Below are positions 33,553 to 42,281 of a stretch of 43,497 bases of DNA, piece after piece. The stretch is from NCBI GenBank assembly GCA_900542255.1, contig UQMR01000013.1, positions 1 through 43,497 of the forward strand. The letters run 5' to 3'. This DNA comes from an uncultured Porphyromonadaceae bacterium (GTDB taxonomy: Bacteria > Bacteroidota > Bacteroidia > Bacteroidales > Barnesiellaceae_A). The notes under the pieces were generated by a model. The model worked only from the letters and a program-made list of their open reading frames with translations. It ran no database searches and was not told the DNA's origin. The translations under genes and the position numbers were made by a program. Each line of letters begins with the position of its first letter. Within the stretch, counting starts at the first letter, position 1.

Positions 33553-34320
33553 CTATATTTTTGACCACGAGTTATGCTTATATTTTTTGTTTTTTCTTGT
33601 ACATACTACTTGCCCGTCGAATTTCACCGAAATCGTATCATAGGCAGCCCAGCCGATGCGGGGCATCACCTGCTCATAGAGAGCCAATACCCGCGACAGC
33701 TTACCCTCATAATCCCGGGGAGAGCCCAACAGGATGGTGTGATTTCCCACGCGGGGTATAAGCGACACCTCATGCGAGGGCGAAATATATATATGCTCTA
33801 CCTGTGCATTCCAGAAGGGATGCGACGAGATATAGCTTATCATGGGCAGGAGGTCGCGCGCCGACAAAGTATCGTCATCACAACCTAAAACGAGCGGCAG
33901 ATAGTCGAGATACATGGCATCGACAGCGATTCGCCCGCCATCGGCATCGAGATAATAATTGTCGCCCTCGTCACTGATTACCCGGGCTACCGGGCGGCGC
34001 TGCTCTACCGAGAGATACACATCGCCCTGCCGTTTGTGATAACACTTCACGTGGCACAGGAGGTCTATCTCGCGTACACACCGCTCTATCTGCTCGGTAT
34101 CGACCTGCCTCATAGGCTTTCCCTCGGGCAGCAAGCCGGCCTCGGCCAGATAGGCACGCAGGTCGTCGCGTGTCAGCAAATTGCATTCCGTACTATCGGC
34201 AACCGTTATTTCGAACAGCTCGCACGGCCTGTTGCGGTCATTGTCGCCCCAAAGATAAAGCGATACCGCAAGATACCCCACGAGCAACACTACTGCCGAT
34301 ATTTTCAGAAACAATTTCAT
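33553..34320 (-). CDS. ftsQ: Cell division protein FtsQ
   Basis: A 255-residue bitopic membrane protein. A short cytoplasmic tail and one helix (about residues 4-25) are followed by a POTRA-like region (FEITVADSTECNLLTRDDL, about 38-100) and the beta-rich FtsQ domain with the RRPVARVISDEGDNYYLDADG stretch split across two strands. Divisome FtsQ recruits FtsB, FtsL and later proteins. It overlaps murC by 4 bases (ATGA) and precedes ftsA by 4 bases. No ddl gene lies between murC and ftsQ, unlike in E. coli. The name rests on position plus domain pattern. Confidence 0.9.
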   Translation of the reverse strand: MKLFLKISAVVLLVGYLAVSLYLWGDNDRNRPCELFEITVADSTECNLLTRDDLRAYLAEAGLLPEGKPMRQVDTEQIERCVREIDLLCHVKCYHKRQGDVYLSVEQRRPVARVISDEGDNYYLDADGGRIAVDAMYLDYLPLVLGCDDDTLSARDLLPMISYISSHPFWNAQVEHIYISPSHEVSLIPRVGNHTILLGSPRDYEGKLSRVLALYEQVMPRIGWAAYDTISVKFDGQVVCTRKNKKYKHNSWSKI

Positions 34321-35693
34321 TTTGACGTCAACACATCGCGAATGTCGGGCAACAAGCGTTCTATATCGCCCGCACCCATTGTCAATAAGACTTCAAAGTT
34401 ATGTTTTTTTATCCGTTCCACCAACTTTTCGCGCGTACAAAGTTCTTTATGAGGCGATAAAATTTTGTCGTATATTATTTGCGACGTCACACCGGGAATA
34501 GGTTCCTCACGGGCGGGATAAATATCGAGCAATATCACCTCATCGGCAAGCGAGAGAGCATCGGCAAAGCCATCGGCAAAATCGCGCGTACGCGAGTAGA
34601 GATGGGGCTGGAAAATCACGCTCAACCGGCGTCCGGGATATAACAGGCGGGCCGAGCGGATGGTGGCCCGTATCTCGTCGGGATGGTGGGCATAGTCGTC
34701 TATCATCACACATTGCGGCTCACGCACCCAATATTCAAAACGCCGCTTCGCTCCCATAAACGTCTGCATCGCCTCTCGCATGGCATCACCCTCAATACCG
34801 CAGAGCCACGCCACGGCCATCGCCGCGACGGCATTCTCTATGTTTACATCGGTGGGGACACCCAGCTCCACATCACGCACACAAGCCCCGGGTGCAACGA
34901 AGTCGAAAACTATGCGACCCTCCCCGGCCCGGATATTATCGGCATGGAAATCGCCCGACTCCTTTGCATATGTGTACATCCGCACACCCTGCGCCAGGCG
35001 AGGCTGCATCTTGATGCCCTCTTTCATGACCAACGCCCCTCCGCTACGAATAAGCGACGTGAAGTGCGAGAAACTCTCTATATAGGCCTCCTCGGTGCCG
35101 TAGATGTCGAGGTGGTCGGGGTCGGTAGCTGTCACCACGGCAATATAGGGCGACAGGCAATGGAACGAACGGTCATATTCGTCGGCCTCCACTACCGCAT
35201 AGGGGCTGTACGGCGAGAGGAGCAGATTGCTCCCGTAATTGCGCAAGATACCGCCTAAAAAGGCATTGCATCCCACTCCCGATACGGCAAAGATATGCGC
35301 AGCCATGCTCGACGTTGTAGTTTTTCCGTGCGTACCGGCGAAGCATAATGCCTGCAACGAATGGGTTATCAGCCCCAACAGATAGGCCCGTTTCACGATT
35401 TCATAACCATTGTCGGCAAAGTAGCCGAGCACCCGGTTGGTCTCGGGCACAGCCGGGGTGCGCACCACCAGTGTCGTGTCCGGGCAACGGCACTCTTCGG
35501 GGATACAATCGGGCTCATCCTCAAAGAAAAGATGTGCCCCTTCGCTTTGCAAATGGTGTGTCAAATCTGACGGTGTACGGTCGTAGCCGGCAACAAACAG
35601 GTGTTTCGAGAGGCAATAGCGCACCAACGCACTCATACCGATGCCCCCTGCACCAACAAAAAAAACCGATTGGTAATCGTCGAGTCTTTTCAT
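34317..35693 (-). CDS. murC: UDP-N-acetylmuramate--L-alanine ligase
   Basis: A 458-residue cytosolic Mur ligase from the ATG at 35693. It adds L-alanine to UDP-MurNAc using ATP, the first peptide step. The N-terminus has VFFVGAGGIGMSALVRY, the UDP-MurNAc-binding Rossmann block. The P-loop reads FAGTHGKTTTSSMAAH, and EADEYDRSFH with DHLDIYG follow. The C-terminal domain carries MIDDYAHHPDEI and the FQPHLYSRT block, both typical of MurC. The frame continues back to 35966 inside murG, but those residues are not MurC-like and the family N-terminus starts at 35693. That leaves 5 bases after the murG stop. Confidence 0.97.
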   Translation of the reverse strand: MKRLDDYQSVFFVGAGGIGMSALVRYCLSKHLFVAGYDRTPSDLTHHLQSEGAHLFFEDEPDCIPEECRCPDTTLVVRTPAVPETNRVLGYFADNGYEIVKRAYLLGLITHSLQALCFAGTHGKTTTSSMAAHIFAVSGVGCNAFLGGILRNYGSNLLLSPYSPYAVVEADEYDRSFHCLSPYIAVVTATDPDHLDIYGTEEAYIESFSHFTSLIRSGGALVMKEGIKMQPRLAQGVRMYTYAKESGDFHADNIRAGEGRIVFDFVAPGACVRDVELGVPTDVNIENAVAAMAVAWLCGIEGDAMREAMQTFMGAKRRFEYWVREPQCVMIDDYAHHPDEIRATIRSARLLYPGRRLSVIFQPHLYSRTRDFADGFADALSLADEVILLDIYPAREEPIPGVTSQIIYDKILSPHKELCTREKLVERIKKHNFEVLLTMGAGDIERLLPDIRDVLTSK

Positions 35694-35698
35694 CTGTT

Positions 35699-36811
35699 CT
35701 ATATGTTGAGAATCTTGCACAATACATCCACAATACGGGCAGCCGAGTCGCGTTGTGCCATGCTGCCGGCAGCCTGTGCCATACGGGCAAGTTTTTCGGG
35801 AGAAGCTATCATATCTATCGCTTGCCTTACCAGCATCTTCGGCGCATCGGCATCGGCGACAAGCAACGCCGCACCCCGCGATGAGAGAGCCTGGGCATTC
35901 TTTGTCTGGTGGTCTTCTGCCACATTGGGCGAAGGCACGAAAATCGCAGGTTTTTCCAGCAGGCACAACTCGGATATGGAGCTTGCCCCGGCCCGCGACA
36001 CGACAAGGTCGGCAGCTTTATAGGCCATATCCATACGCGATATAAAGGGCATCTGGCGCACGCCCGCCACGTCGGTTCTTGCGGCGAGGAACGATTTTGC
36101 CTCGGCATCATACCCTTTACCCGTCTGCCAGACAAGCTGTATGTCGTGAGAGACCAGCTCATCTATCCCGGCCGCAATACTGCGATTGATGGTACGCGCC
36201 CCGAGGCTTCCCCCTATCACCAAAAGGGTCTTCTTACCGGGGTCCAAATCAAAGAATCGGAGAGCCTCTTCGCGAGTCACCTCACTCCTGCACAAATCTT
36301 GTCTGACAGGGTTGCCCGTCATGACGATTTTATCGGCCGGGAAGAAACGCTCCATCCCTTCGTAGGCCACACAAACTGCCTCTACCCGCTTTGCGAGCAA
36401 CTTGTTTGTCACACCTGCAAAACCATTCTGCTCCTGTATGAGAGCGGGGACACCTTGCGCCGTAGCAGCCCACAACGTAGGACCGCTGGCATACCCCCCT
36501 ACCCCCACAACAATATCGGGACGGAACTCTTTCACTATCTTGCGCGCCATCATCAGGCTCCTATATAGACGCCACAGCACCTTGACGTTACGCAACAGGT
36601 TGTGGCGGTCGAAGCCCGATACCGGCAAGCCTATTATCTTATACCCTGCGGCCGGAACCTTCTCCATCTCCATACGGCCCTGTGCTCCCACAAAAAGGAT
36701 ATGGGCATCGGGGAAGCGCTCCGCTATCTCATTGGCAATAGCAACGGCGGGGAATATATGCCCGCCCGTACCGCCGCCGCTTATGATAACTCTAAGTTCT
36801 TTCTTTTCCAT
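35699..36811 (-). CDS. murG: UDP-GlcNAc:lipid I N-acetylglucosaminyltransferase
   Basis: A 370-residue peripheral membrane GT28 enzyme that adds GlcNAc to lipid I, making lipid II. The N-terminal Gly-rich loop ISGGGTGGHIFPAVAIA is at about residues 9-25. VGVGGYASGP and IQEQNGFAGVTN follow at about 100-135. The second domain holds LLVIGGSLGARTINRSI and VVSRAGASSISELCLLEKPAIFVP in two blocks, the UDP-GlcNAc site. Length is normal. It starts 9 bases after the ftsW stop and ends 5 bases before murC. Confidence 0.97.
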   Translation of the reverse strand: MEKKELRVIISGGGTGGHIFPAVAIANEIAERFPDAHILFVGAQGRMEMEKVPAAGYKIIGLPVSGFDRHNLLRNVKVLWRLYRSLMMARKIVKEFRPDIVVGVGGYASGPTLWAATAQGVPALIQEQNGFAGVTNKLLAKRVEAVCVAYEGMERFFPADKIVMTGNPVRQDLCRSEVTREEALRFFDLDPGKKTLLVIGGSLGARTINRSIAAGIDELVSHDIQLVWQTGKGYDAEAKSFLAARTDVAGVRQMPFISRMDMAYKAADLVVSRAGASSISELCLLEKPAIFVPSPNVAEDHQTKNAQALSSRGAALLVADADAPKMLVRQAIDMIASPEKLARMAQAAGSMAQRDSAARIVDVLCKILNI

Positions 36812-36820
36812 AATCTTATT

Positions 36821-38167
36821 TTACATTACTCCCGAAGGATTGTCGGCACGCAAATCATGCGGCAACTCGTCATCGGCGTCTATACCGCGCAATCCCTCCG
36901 AGGTGTGTTCTACTGCATAGCGGCTCACACTGAGCATAATACCCATCGCCATACTCATTATCAGAATAGAGGTTCCTCCTTTGCTGATAAAAGGAAGCGG
37001 CTGCCCCGATACCGGCAACAACCCCACCGAGATACCCATGTGATATAGCGCCTGCATCGAAATCATCAGCGCCATACCCATGATGAGCAGCGTCGAATAG
37101 GCATTCTTGCACTGCGTGCCTATCATGCCGGCCCGTATGACAATACCTATATAACACAACAGCACGATAATACCGCCGGCCAGCCCCAGCTCTTCGAGGA
37201 TAATGGCATATATAAAGTCCGAAAAGGCGAGTTGAAGCCGCGAGCACTCGCGACTGTTGCCGGGACCGACGCCTATCCCCCTGCCGTTGGCTATCGCCAT
37301 CGAGGCATGGTGACGTTGCGAATTGCCGTCGTGGTCATATACCGTCGGCTTCTTATACTCGGGCACACCCGTGCCCAACCAATCGTCTATTCTCGATTTC
37401 CATACAGGCAACCTTTTCAGGAATCCGCTGGAATTTTCCTTTTTCTTATCGACACTCTGCACCGCTACCGCATCGGCAGCGGCAGCATCGGCGGCATCGT
37501 CATTCCCCGAAAAATGCAACCACAAAACCGAGCCTACGGCAAGCGCCACACATGTCCACCCTACGACAAGGAGGCGTTTGGGAAGACCGGCAATTATCAT
37601 CATGAGACAGCTTACGAGCATAATAAGAAAAGCGTTCGAGCCGCCTTGCGTTATGAGCAACGCTACATACAAGAACATCACTCCGAACCCGAGCAAGATA
37701 CCTTTGGTCGAGAGCCCGCCCTCTCTCTTCTGAAAACGGGCTAATAGATATGCCAATAACAAAACGACCGTAAACTTACACGGCTCGGCAGCCTGCAACG
37801 ACAGGCCGCCTATCTCTATGGCTCGCGACGCTCCTCCCACCGACTCGCCAAACAAGGCTACCACGACGGCCAGCAAAATAGACAGCGGAGCTGCCAGCAA
37901 CATGAGCCCCTTGAAATATTTATAATGTATATGTTCCAATACCAGCACTGCCACCAGCCCCATCAGCAGGAACTTTACATGCGACTCGATAGGCAAATAA
38001 ACGCTCCCGTTTTTGAGGTCCAGACTACTTGCACTGAACACCTCTATGACCGATACCACGCACAAAATAATGTAACATGCCCACAATGTCCAGTCAGAAG
38101 TATATTTCACCTTCCTCTTCTCTACCACCTCGTAATCTTTTACAGCATCCATATCGTCACATATCAT
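36821..38167 (-). CDS. ftsW: Peptidoglycan polymerase FtsW
   Basis: A 448-residue SEDS protein with about ten membrane spans. It polymerises lipid II at the septum together with FtsI, which opens the window's operon. The conserved loop SDFIYAIILEELGL (Asp317) matches the catalytic Asp region of the family, and LLPVSGQPLPFISKGGTS matches the C-terminal signature. Two differences stand out. The usual PDLG block is replaced by TQGGSNAF near residue 173. A periplasmic insert rich in Ala, Asp and Lys lies at about 221-255. A second start at residue 6 (38152) is possible. It lies 12 bases after murD. Confidence 0.94.
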   Translation of the reverse strand: MICDDMDAVKDYEVVEKRKVKYTSDWTLWACYIILCVVSVIEVFSASSLDLKNGSVYLPIESHVKFLLMGLVAVLVLEHIHYKYFKGLMLLAAPLSILLAVVVALFGESVGGASRAIEIGGLSLQAAEPCKFTVVLLLAYLLARFQKREGGLSTKGILLGFGVMFLYVALLITQGGSNAFLIMLVSCLMMIIAGLPKRLLVVGWTCVALAVGSVLWLHFSGNDDAADAAAADAVAVQSVDKKKENSSGFLKRLPVWKSRIDDWLGTGVPEYKKPTVYDHDGNSQRHHASMAIANGRGIGVGPGNSRECSRLQLAFSDFIYAIILEELGLAGGIIVLLCYIGIVIRAGMIGTQCKNAYSTLLIMGMALMISMQALYHMGISVGLLPVSGQPLPFISKGGTSILIMSMAMGIMLSVSRYAVEHTSEGLRGIDADDELPHDLRADNPSGVM

Positions 38168-38179
38168 TATAAGCTCTCA

Positions 38180-39520
38180 CTATAACCGGCGGACACACTC
38201 CTTGAATTGCCGTCCCCGGTCTTCATAACTTTTGAAAAGATCGAAGCTGGCACAACACGGCGACAGCAGCACCACGTCGCCCTGCTGCGCTGCGGCATAC
38301 GACAGCTCTACGGCCTCCTGCATCGAGTGTGCATCGGCTATATAAGGCACCATCCCGTCGAAGAAATCATGCAATTTCCTATTGTCGACTCCGAGGCACA
38401 CTATCGCCTTCACCTTCTCCCGCACAAGCTGCTCTATCTCGCGATAATCGTTTCCCTTGTCTTTTCCTCCGAGAATAAGCACCACGGGACGCTCCATCGA
38501 TTCGAGGGCATACCAGCACGAGTTGACATTGGTAGCCTTCGAGTCATTGATAAATCGTACGCCTTTGACCGTGGCGACCGGTTCGAGACGATGTTCCACG
38601 GCCTGAAAATCGCTCAATGCGCGCCGTATATCCTCCTTCTTGATATGCAGCAAATTGGCCGAAATACCCGCCGCCAGCGAGTTGTACAGGTTGTGACGGC
38701 CGGGAAGGGCAAGGCTATCTTCGCTCATCGTGAAGGTGTCGCCGGGCGTATTGATAACGACCTGGTTGTCCTTGGTGTAGGCCGCCGAATGCGGCTCAGA
38801 CAACTCGGAGAAGGGATACAGGTGCGCCTGCAAGTGCAAGGTTTGCAGCTTTTGGTTGATGACGGGGTCATCGTTCCAATAGATAAAGGCATCGTCGCCC
38901 GTCTGGTTGCGGGTAATGCGGAACTTGGCATCGACATAATTCTCCATCTTATGGTCGTAACGGTCCAAGTGGTCGGGGGTTATGTTGAGCAACACGGCTA
39001 TATCGGCCTTGAAGTCATACATGTTATCCAGCTGGAAACTGCTCAGCTCCACGACATAATAGTCATAGTTGCACGTAGCCACCTGCAAGGCAAGGCTTTG
39101 CCCCACGTTGCCCGCCAGGCCAACGTTGAGACCGGCGCTTTTCAGTATATGATACGTGAGCAGGGTAGTCGTTGTCTTGCCGTTGCTGCCGGTTATGCAA
39201 ATCATGCGTGCCTTGGTATAGCGCCCGGCAAACTCTATCTCCGATATAACAGGGATATTACGCTCGCGCAAAGCCAGTATCAAGGGCGCGTCACAGGGGA
39301 TACCCGGGCTTTTTATCACCTCGTGAGCCGAGAGTATCTCGGCCTCGGTATGCTGCCCCTCTTCCCAACGGATAGCATAGCTGTCGAGAAGCTGCTTGTA
39401 TTTATCCTTGATACCCGAACTATCCGACACAAACACGTCGAACCCTTTCACCTTGGCCAGCACGGCTGCTCCTGCACCGCTTTCGCCGGCTCCCAAAACT
39501 ACAATCTTTTTCTGTTCCAT
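38180..39520 (-). CDS. murD: UDP-N-acetylmuramoylalanine--D-glutamate ligase
   Basis: A 446-residue cytosolic ligase that adds D-glutamate to UDP-MurNAc-L-Ala. The N-terminal block is IVVLGAGESGAGAAVLA. The P-loop is CITGSNGKTTTTLLTYHI, followed by SSFQLDNMYDFKADIAVLLNI in two blocks and DHLDRYDHK. The C-terminal domain has VRFINDSKATN and LILGGKDKGNDY, both specific to MurD. The start is preceded by AAAGGAGGT 5 bases before the ATG, an unusually strong Shine-Dalgarno sequence for this phylum. It lies 12 bases after mraY. Confidence 0.97.
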   Translation of the reverse strand: MEQKKIVVLGAGESGAGAAVLAKVKGFDVFVSDSSGIKDKYKQLLDSYAIRWEEGQHTEAEILSAHEVIKSPGIPCDAPLILALRERNIPVISEIEFAGRYTKARMICITGSNGKTTTTLLTYHILKSAGLNVGLAGNVGQSLALQVATCNYDYYVVELSSFQLDNMYDFKADIAVLLNITPDHLDRYDHKMENYVDAKFRITRNQTGDDAFIYWNDDPVINQKLQTLHLQAHLYPFSELSEPHSAAYTKDNQVVINTPGDTFTMSEDSLALPGRHNLYNSLAAGISANLLHIKKEDIRRALSDFQAVEHRLEPVATVKGVRFINDSKATNVNSCWYALESMERPVVLILGGKDKGNDYREIEQLVREKVKAIVCLGVDNRKLHDFFDGMVPYIADAHSMQEAVELSYAAAQQGDVVLLSPCCASFDLFKSYEDRGRQFKECVRRL

Positions 39521-39525
39521 GAGAT

Positions 39526-39534
39526 ACCTCCTTT
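39526..39534 (-). promoter_or_regulatory. Strong Shine-Dalgarno sequence of murD overlapping the mraY stop codon
   Basis: The minus strand reads AAAGGAGGT with 5 bases before the murD ATG. Its first bases fall in the TAA stop codon of mraY (39533-39535). Bacteroidetes genes seldom show so complete a site; the other genes of this operon mostly lack one. Confidence 0.75.
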
Positions 39535-40786
39535 ATCGTATCTTTAATGTCACCACCGTAATAACGGCAAGTATGATACCCACTATCCAGAACCGCACCA
39601 CGAGCTTCGACTCGGGCACCACCGCCAGCGGGCGTTGTATCAAGGCGTTAAAGCCGGCATTGCCGGGCTTCTGGAAATGATGGTGCAAAGGCGTCATTTT
39701 GAAAATGCGCCGCCCTTCGCCGGTGCGTTTTTTGGTTATCTTGAAATAACTTGTCTGCATCAACACCGACAGGGCTTCCACAAAGAAAACGCCGCACAAT
39801 ATGGGCAAAAGCAGCTCCTTGTGTATAAGCAACGCATACACGGCTATGATACCGCCCAGTGTAAGACTGCCCGTATCGCCCATAAACACCTGTGCCGGGC
39901 TGGAATTATACCACAAGAATCCTATCGTGGCGCCTATAAAAGCGGCCATGAAAATCACCAGCTCACCACTTCCGGGGATATACATGATATTAAAATAAGA
40001 GGCATAGTCGATGTGTCCCGAGAAATAGGCCAGAATACCCAAGGCTACGCCTATAATGGCCGAAGTGCCGGTGGCAAGGCCATCTAAGCCGTCGGTAAGA
40101 TTGGCACTGTTAGAAACAGCCGTGACGATAAAGATGGTTACAAAGACAAACAGCACCCAGGCAGCCGTCTGCTTGTGCTCGCCCATAAAAGGCAGCAAGT
40201 CGGCATAGTCGAAGTTGTTGTTCTTGACAAAAGGTATAGTCGTTTGCGTCGACTTGATATTCTCGCTTTTATACTCTATCTCCATACCTTGCGGCGAAGT
40301 CACCTCGACATTTTCACGGATGACGACATCGGGACTGTAATAGAGCGTCAGCCCCACGATAAGGCCCAGCCCTACCTGCCCGATTATCTTGAACTTGCCG
40401 TGCATTCCCTCTTTATTCTTCTTGAAGACCTTGATATAATCGTCGGCAAAACCGAGGGTTCCCAGCCATACGGTAGTGACCAGCATCAATATCATATATA
40501 CACTGTCGAGGCGGCCTACCAGCAGACAGGGCACCAGGATAGAGAGGATAATAATAATTCCTCCCATCGTGGGAGTTCCTTTCTTGGCATCCTCTCCCTC
40601 CAATCCCAGATGGCGGACCGTCTCACCGATTTGATGACGGCGCAGAGAATCGATGATGCGCTTGCCTATGATGGTAGAAAGAAACAGTGACAAAATCATT
40701 GCCACGCCGGCTCTGAAAGAGATATAAGTCCACAACCGGCCGCCGGGCAACTGAAAATCGAACAATTCAAAAAAATGATATAACAT
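39533..40786 (-). CDS. mraY: Phospho-N-acetylmuramoyl-pentapeptide-transferase
   Basis: A 417-residue inner-membrane enzyme that joins UDP-MurNAc-pentapeptide to undecaprenyl phosphate, forming lipid I. Ten membrane spans are likely. Key blocks are [13 protein letters not shown] near residue 70, [16 protein letters not shown] (Asp115, Asp116), [15 protein letters not shown] near 226 and the C-terminal MTPLHHHFQ. It is about 55 residues longer than E. coli MraY. The excess is a hydrophilic external loop at about 152-207, rich in Asn, Lys and Thr, between two spans. It lies 7 bases after murE and 12 before murD. Confidence 0.96.
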   Translation of the reverse strand: MLYHFFELFDFQLPGGRLWTYISFRAGVAMILSLFLSTIIGKRIIDSLRRHQIGETVRHLGLEGEDAKKGTPTMGGIIIILSILVPCLLVGRLDSVYMILMLVTTVWLGTLGFADDYIKVFKKNKEGMHGKFKIIGQVGLGLIVGLTLYYSPDVVIRENVEVTSPQGMEIEYKSENIKSTQTTIPFVKNNNFDYADLLPFMGEHKQTAAWVLFVFVTIFIVTAVSNSANLTDGLDGLATGTSAIIGVALGILAYFSGHIDYASYFNIMYIPGSGELVIFMAAFIGATIGFLWYNSSPAQVFMGDTGSLTLGGIIAVYALLIHKELLLPILCGVFFVEALSVLMQTSYFKITKKRTGEGRRIFKMTPLHHHFQKPGNAGFNALIQRPLAVVPESKLVVRFWIVGIILAVITVVTLKIR

Positions 40787-40793
40787 GACCTAT

Positions 40794-42269
40794 TTATTTT
40801 CGGGTTGCACTATTTTGTTCATCGGCAAAGATTTTCTCTACCTCCTCCTTGTCGTCAAAATGATGTTTTACACCTTTTATTTCCTGATAATCTTCATGCC
40901 CTTTTCCGGCAATGAGTATGACGTCGCCCGCCTGAGCCATACGTGTGGCCGCCCGTATGGCCTGCCTGCGGTCGGCAATGGCAAGGGTATGAGCCATATC
41001 ATCACTGCCAAGGCCCGCCATCATATCATTTATAATATCGTCGGGCTCTTCAAAGCGGGGATTGTCGGAGGTCAGTATCAGCTCGTCGCTCCATCGCACC
41101 GCCTCTTTGGCCATCATGGGTCGCTTGCCTTTGTCCCGGTTTCCGCCGGCTCCCACTACGGTGATGATGCGTCCTTTCCCGGCCAGCACGTCGTGTATGG
41201 TAGTCAGCACGTTGGCAAGTGCATCGGGGGTATGGGCGTAATCGATTATGGCCGAGTAGCCTCTTACCGAATGCAGCGTCTGGAACCGGCCGGCAACAGG
41301 CACCAGAAGGCTCATATTGACAAGTACCTGCTCTTTGTCTCGACCCAAAAGGCATGTCGCCGCATAGACGGCAAGCATATTATATACATTAAAACGACCT
41401 GTGAAACGGGTCTCCACATCGCGCCCGTCAAAAGCAACCGTAGTGCCATCGATGCGACTCTCTACAATACGCGCCTTGAAGTCGGCAAGCGTACGCAACG
41501 AATAGGTGTACTTCCGCGCCCGCGTATTTTGCAACATCACTGCCCCCGCTTTATCGTCTATGTTCGTCAGAGCGAAAGCGTCGGCCGGCAGAGCATCGAA
41601 AAACATCTTCTTCGCTTTCAGATACGCCTCTACCGTCTTGTGATAATCCATGTGGTCACGCGTGAGGTTTGTAAAGATACCGCCGGCAAATTTCAATCCG
41701 GCGATACGCCGCTGATGGGCCGAGTGCGAACTCACCTCCATAAAGGCATACGTACAACCGGCATCTACCATGCGGCGCAACAAACCGTTAAGCGTCAGCG
41801 GGTCGGGAGTCGTATGCGTAGCCGGCTCCCCGACTCCGTCGATATAATTGCACACCGTAGAAAGCAAGCCTACTTTTTCGCCGAAGAGCCTGAACATCTC
41901 ATACAGCAGCGTTGCTGTCGTTGTCTTGCCGTTGGTACCTGTAACGCCCACCAAGGTAAGACTTCGCGAAGGGTCGCCGTACCATCTCGATGCCAAACAG
42001 CCCAATGCAGCAGCACTGTCGGCCACCTGCACATAAGTCACGCCATCGCATAACTCGGCCGGCAACGTCTCACACACAATAAGGGTTGCCCCGTTCTCTA
42101 TGGCTGTTGCTATAAACTCATGTCCGTCGACTTGCGAACCGCGTACGGCGACAAACAAACTACCGCGACCGACTTTTCTCGAATCGGCTTCAACTCCCGT
42201 CACATCGGCAGGCATCTCTCCCCTTTGCGACAGAGGCTCTATGGCCGATAATAGTTGTAATGTATTCAT
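40794..42269 (-). CDS. murE: UDP-MurNAc-tripeptide synthetase, meso-diaminopimelate adding
   Basis: A 491-residue cytosolic Mur ligase that adds the third amino acid to UDP-MurNAc-L-Ala-D-Glu. [20 protein letters not shown] is the N-terminal pattern in two blocks. The P-loop [16 protein letters not shown] lies at about 106-121. [12 protein letters not shown] and [12 protein letters not shown] follow. The C-terminal domain has [13 protein letters not shown] and, at residue 402, DNPR, the motif of enzymes that choose meso-diaminopimelate over lysine. It lies 12 bases after ftsI and 7 before mraY. Confidence 0.97.
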   Translation of the reverse strand: MNTLQLLSAIEPLSQRGEMPADVTGVEADSRKVGRGSLFVAVRGSQVDGHEFIATAIENGATLIVCETLPAELCDGVTYVQVADSAAALGCLASRWYGDPSRSLTLVGVTGTNGKTTTATLLYEMFRLFGEKVGLLSTVCNYIDGVGEPATHTTPDPLTLNGLLRRMVDAGCTYAFMEVSSHSAHQRRIAGLKFAGGIFTNLTRDHMDYHKTVEAYLKAKKMFFDALPADAFALTNIDDKAGAVMLQNTRARKYTYSLRTLADFKARIVESRIDGTTVAFDGRDVETRFTGRFNVYNMLAVYAATCLLGRDKEQVLVNMSLLVPVAGRFQTLHSVRGYSAIIDYAHTPDALANVLTTIHDVLAGKGRIITVVGAGGNRDKGKRPMMAKEAVRWSDELILTSDNPRFEEPDDIINDMMAGLGSDDMAHTLAIADRRQAIRAATRMAQAGDVILIAGKGHEDYQEIKGVKHHFDDKEEVEKIFADEQNSATRK

Positions 42270-42281
42270 TCTGTTATATAA

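Noticed and set aside
31662..33761. A 699-codon plus-strand open frame opposite ftsZ and ftsA
   Set aside because: It lies fully antisense to two unmistakable division genes and has a Tyr/His/Arg-rich composition typical of a shadow frame. No domain is recognisable.
34317..35966. 549-codon version of MurC starting inside murG
   Set aside because: The first 91 codons are Cys/Arg-rich shadow of murG; the MurC fold begins at the ATG at 35693.
38207..39547. A 446-codon plus-strand frame opposite murD
   Set aside because: It is a shadow of murD with no protein-like motif.
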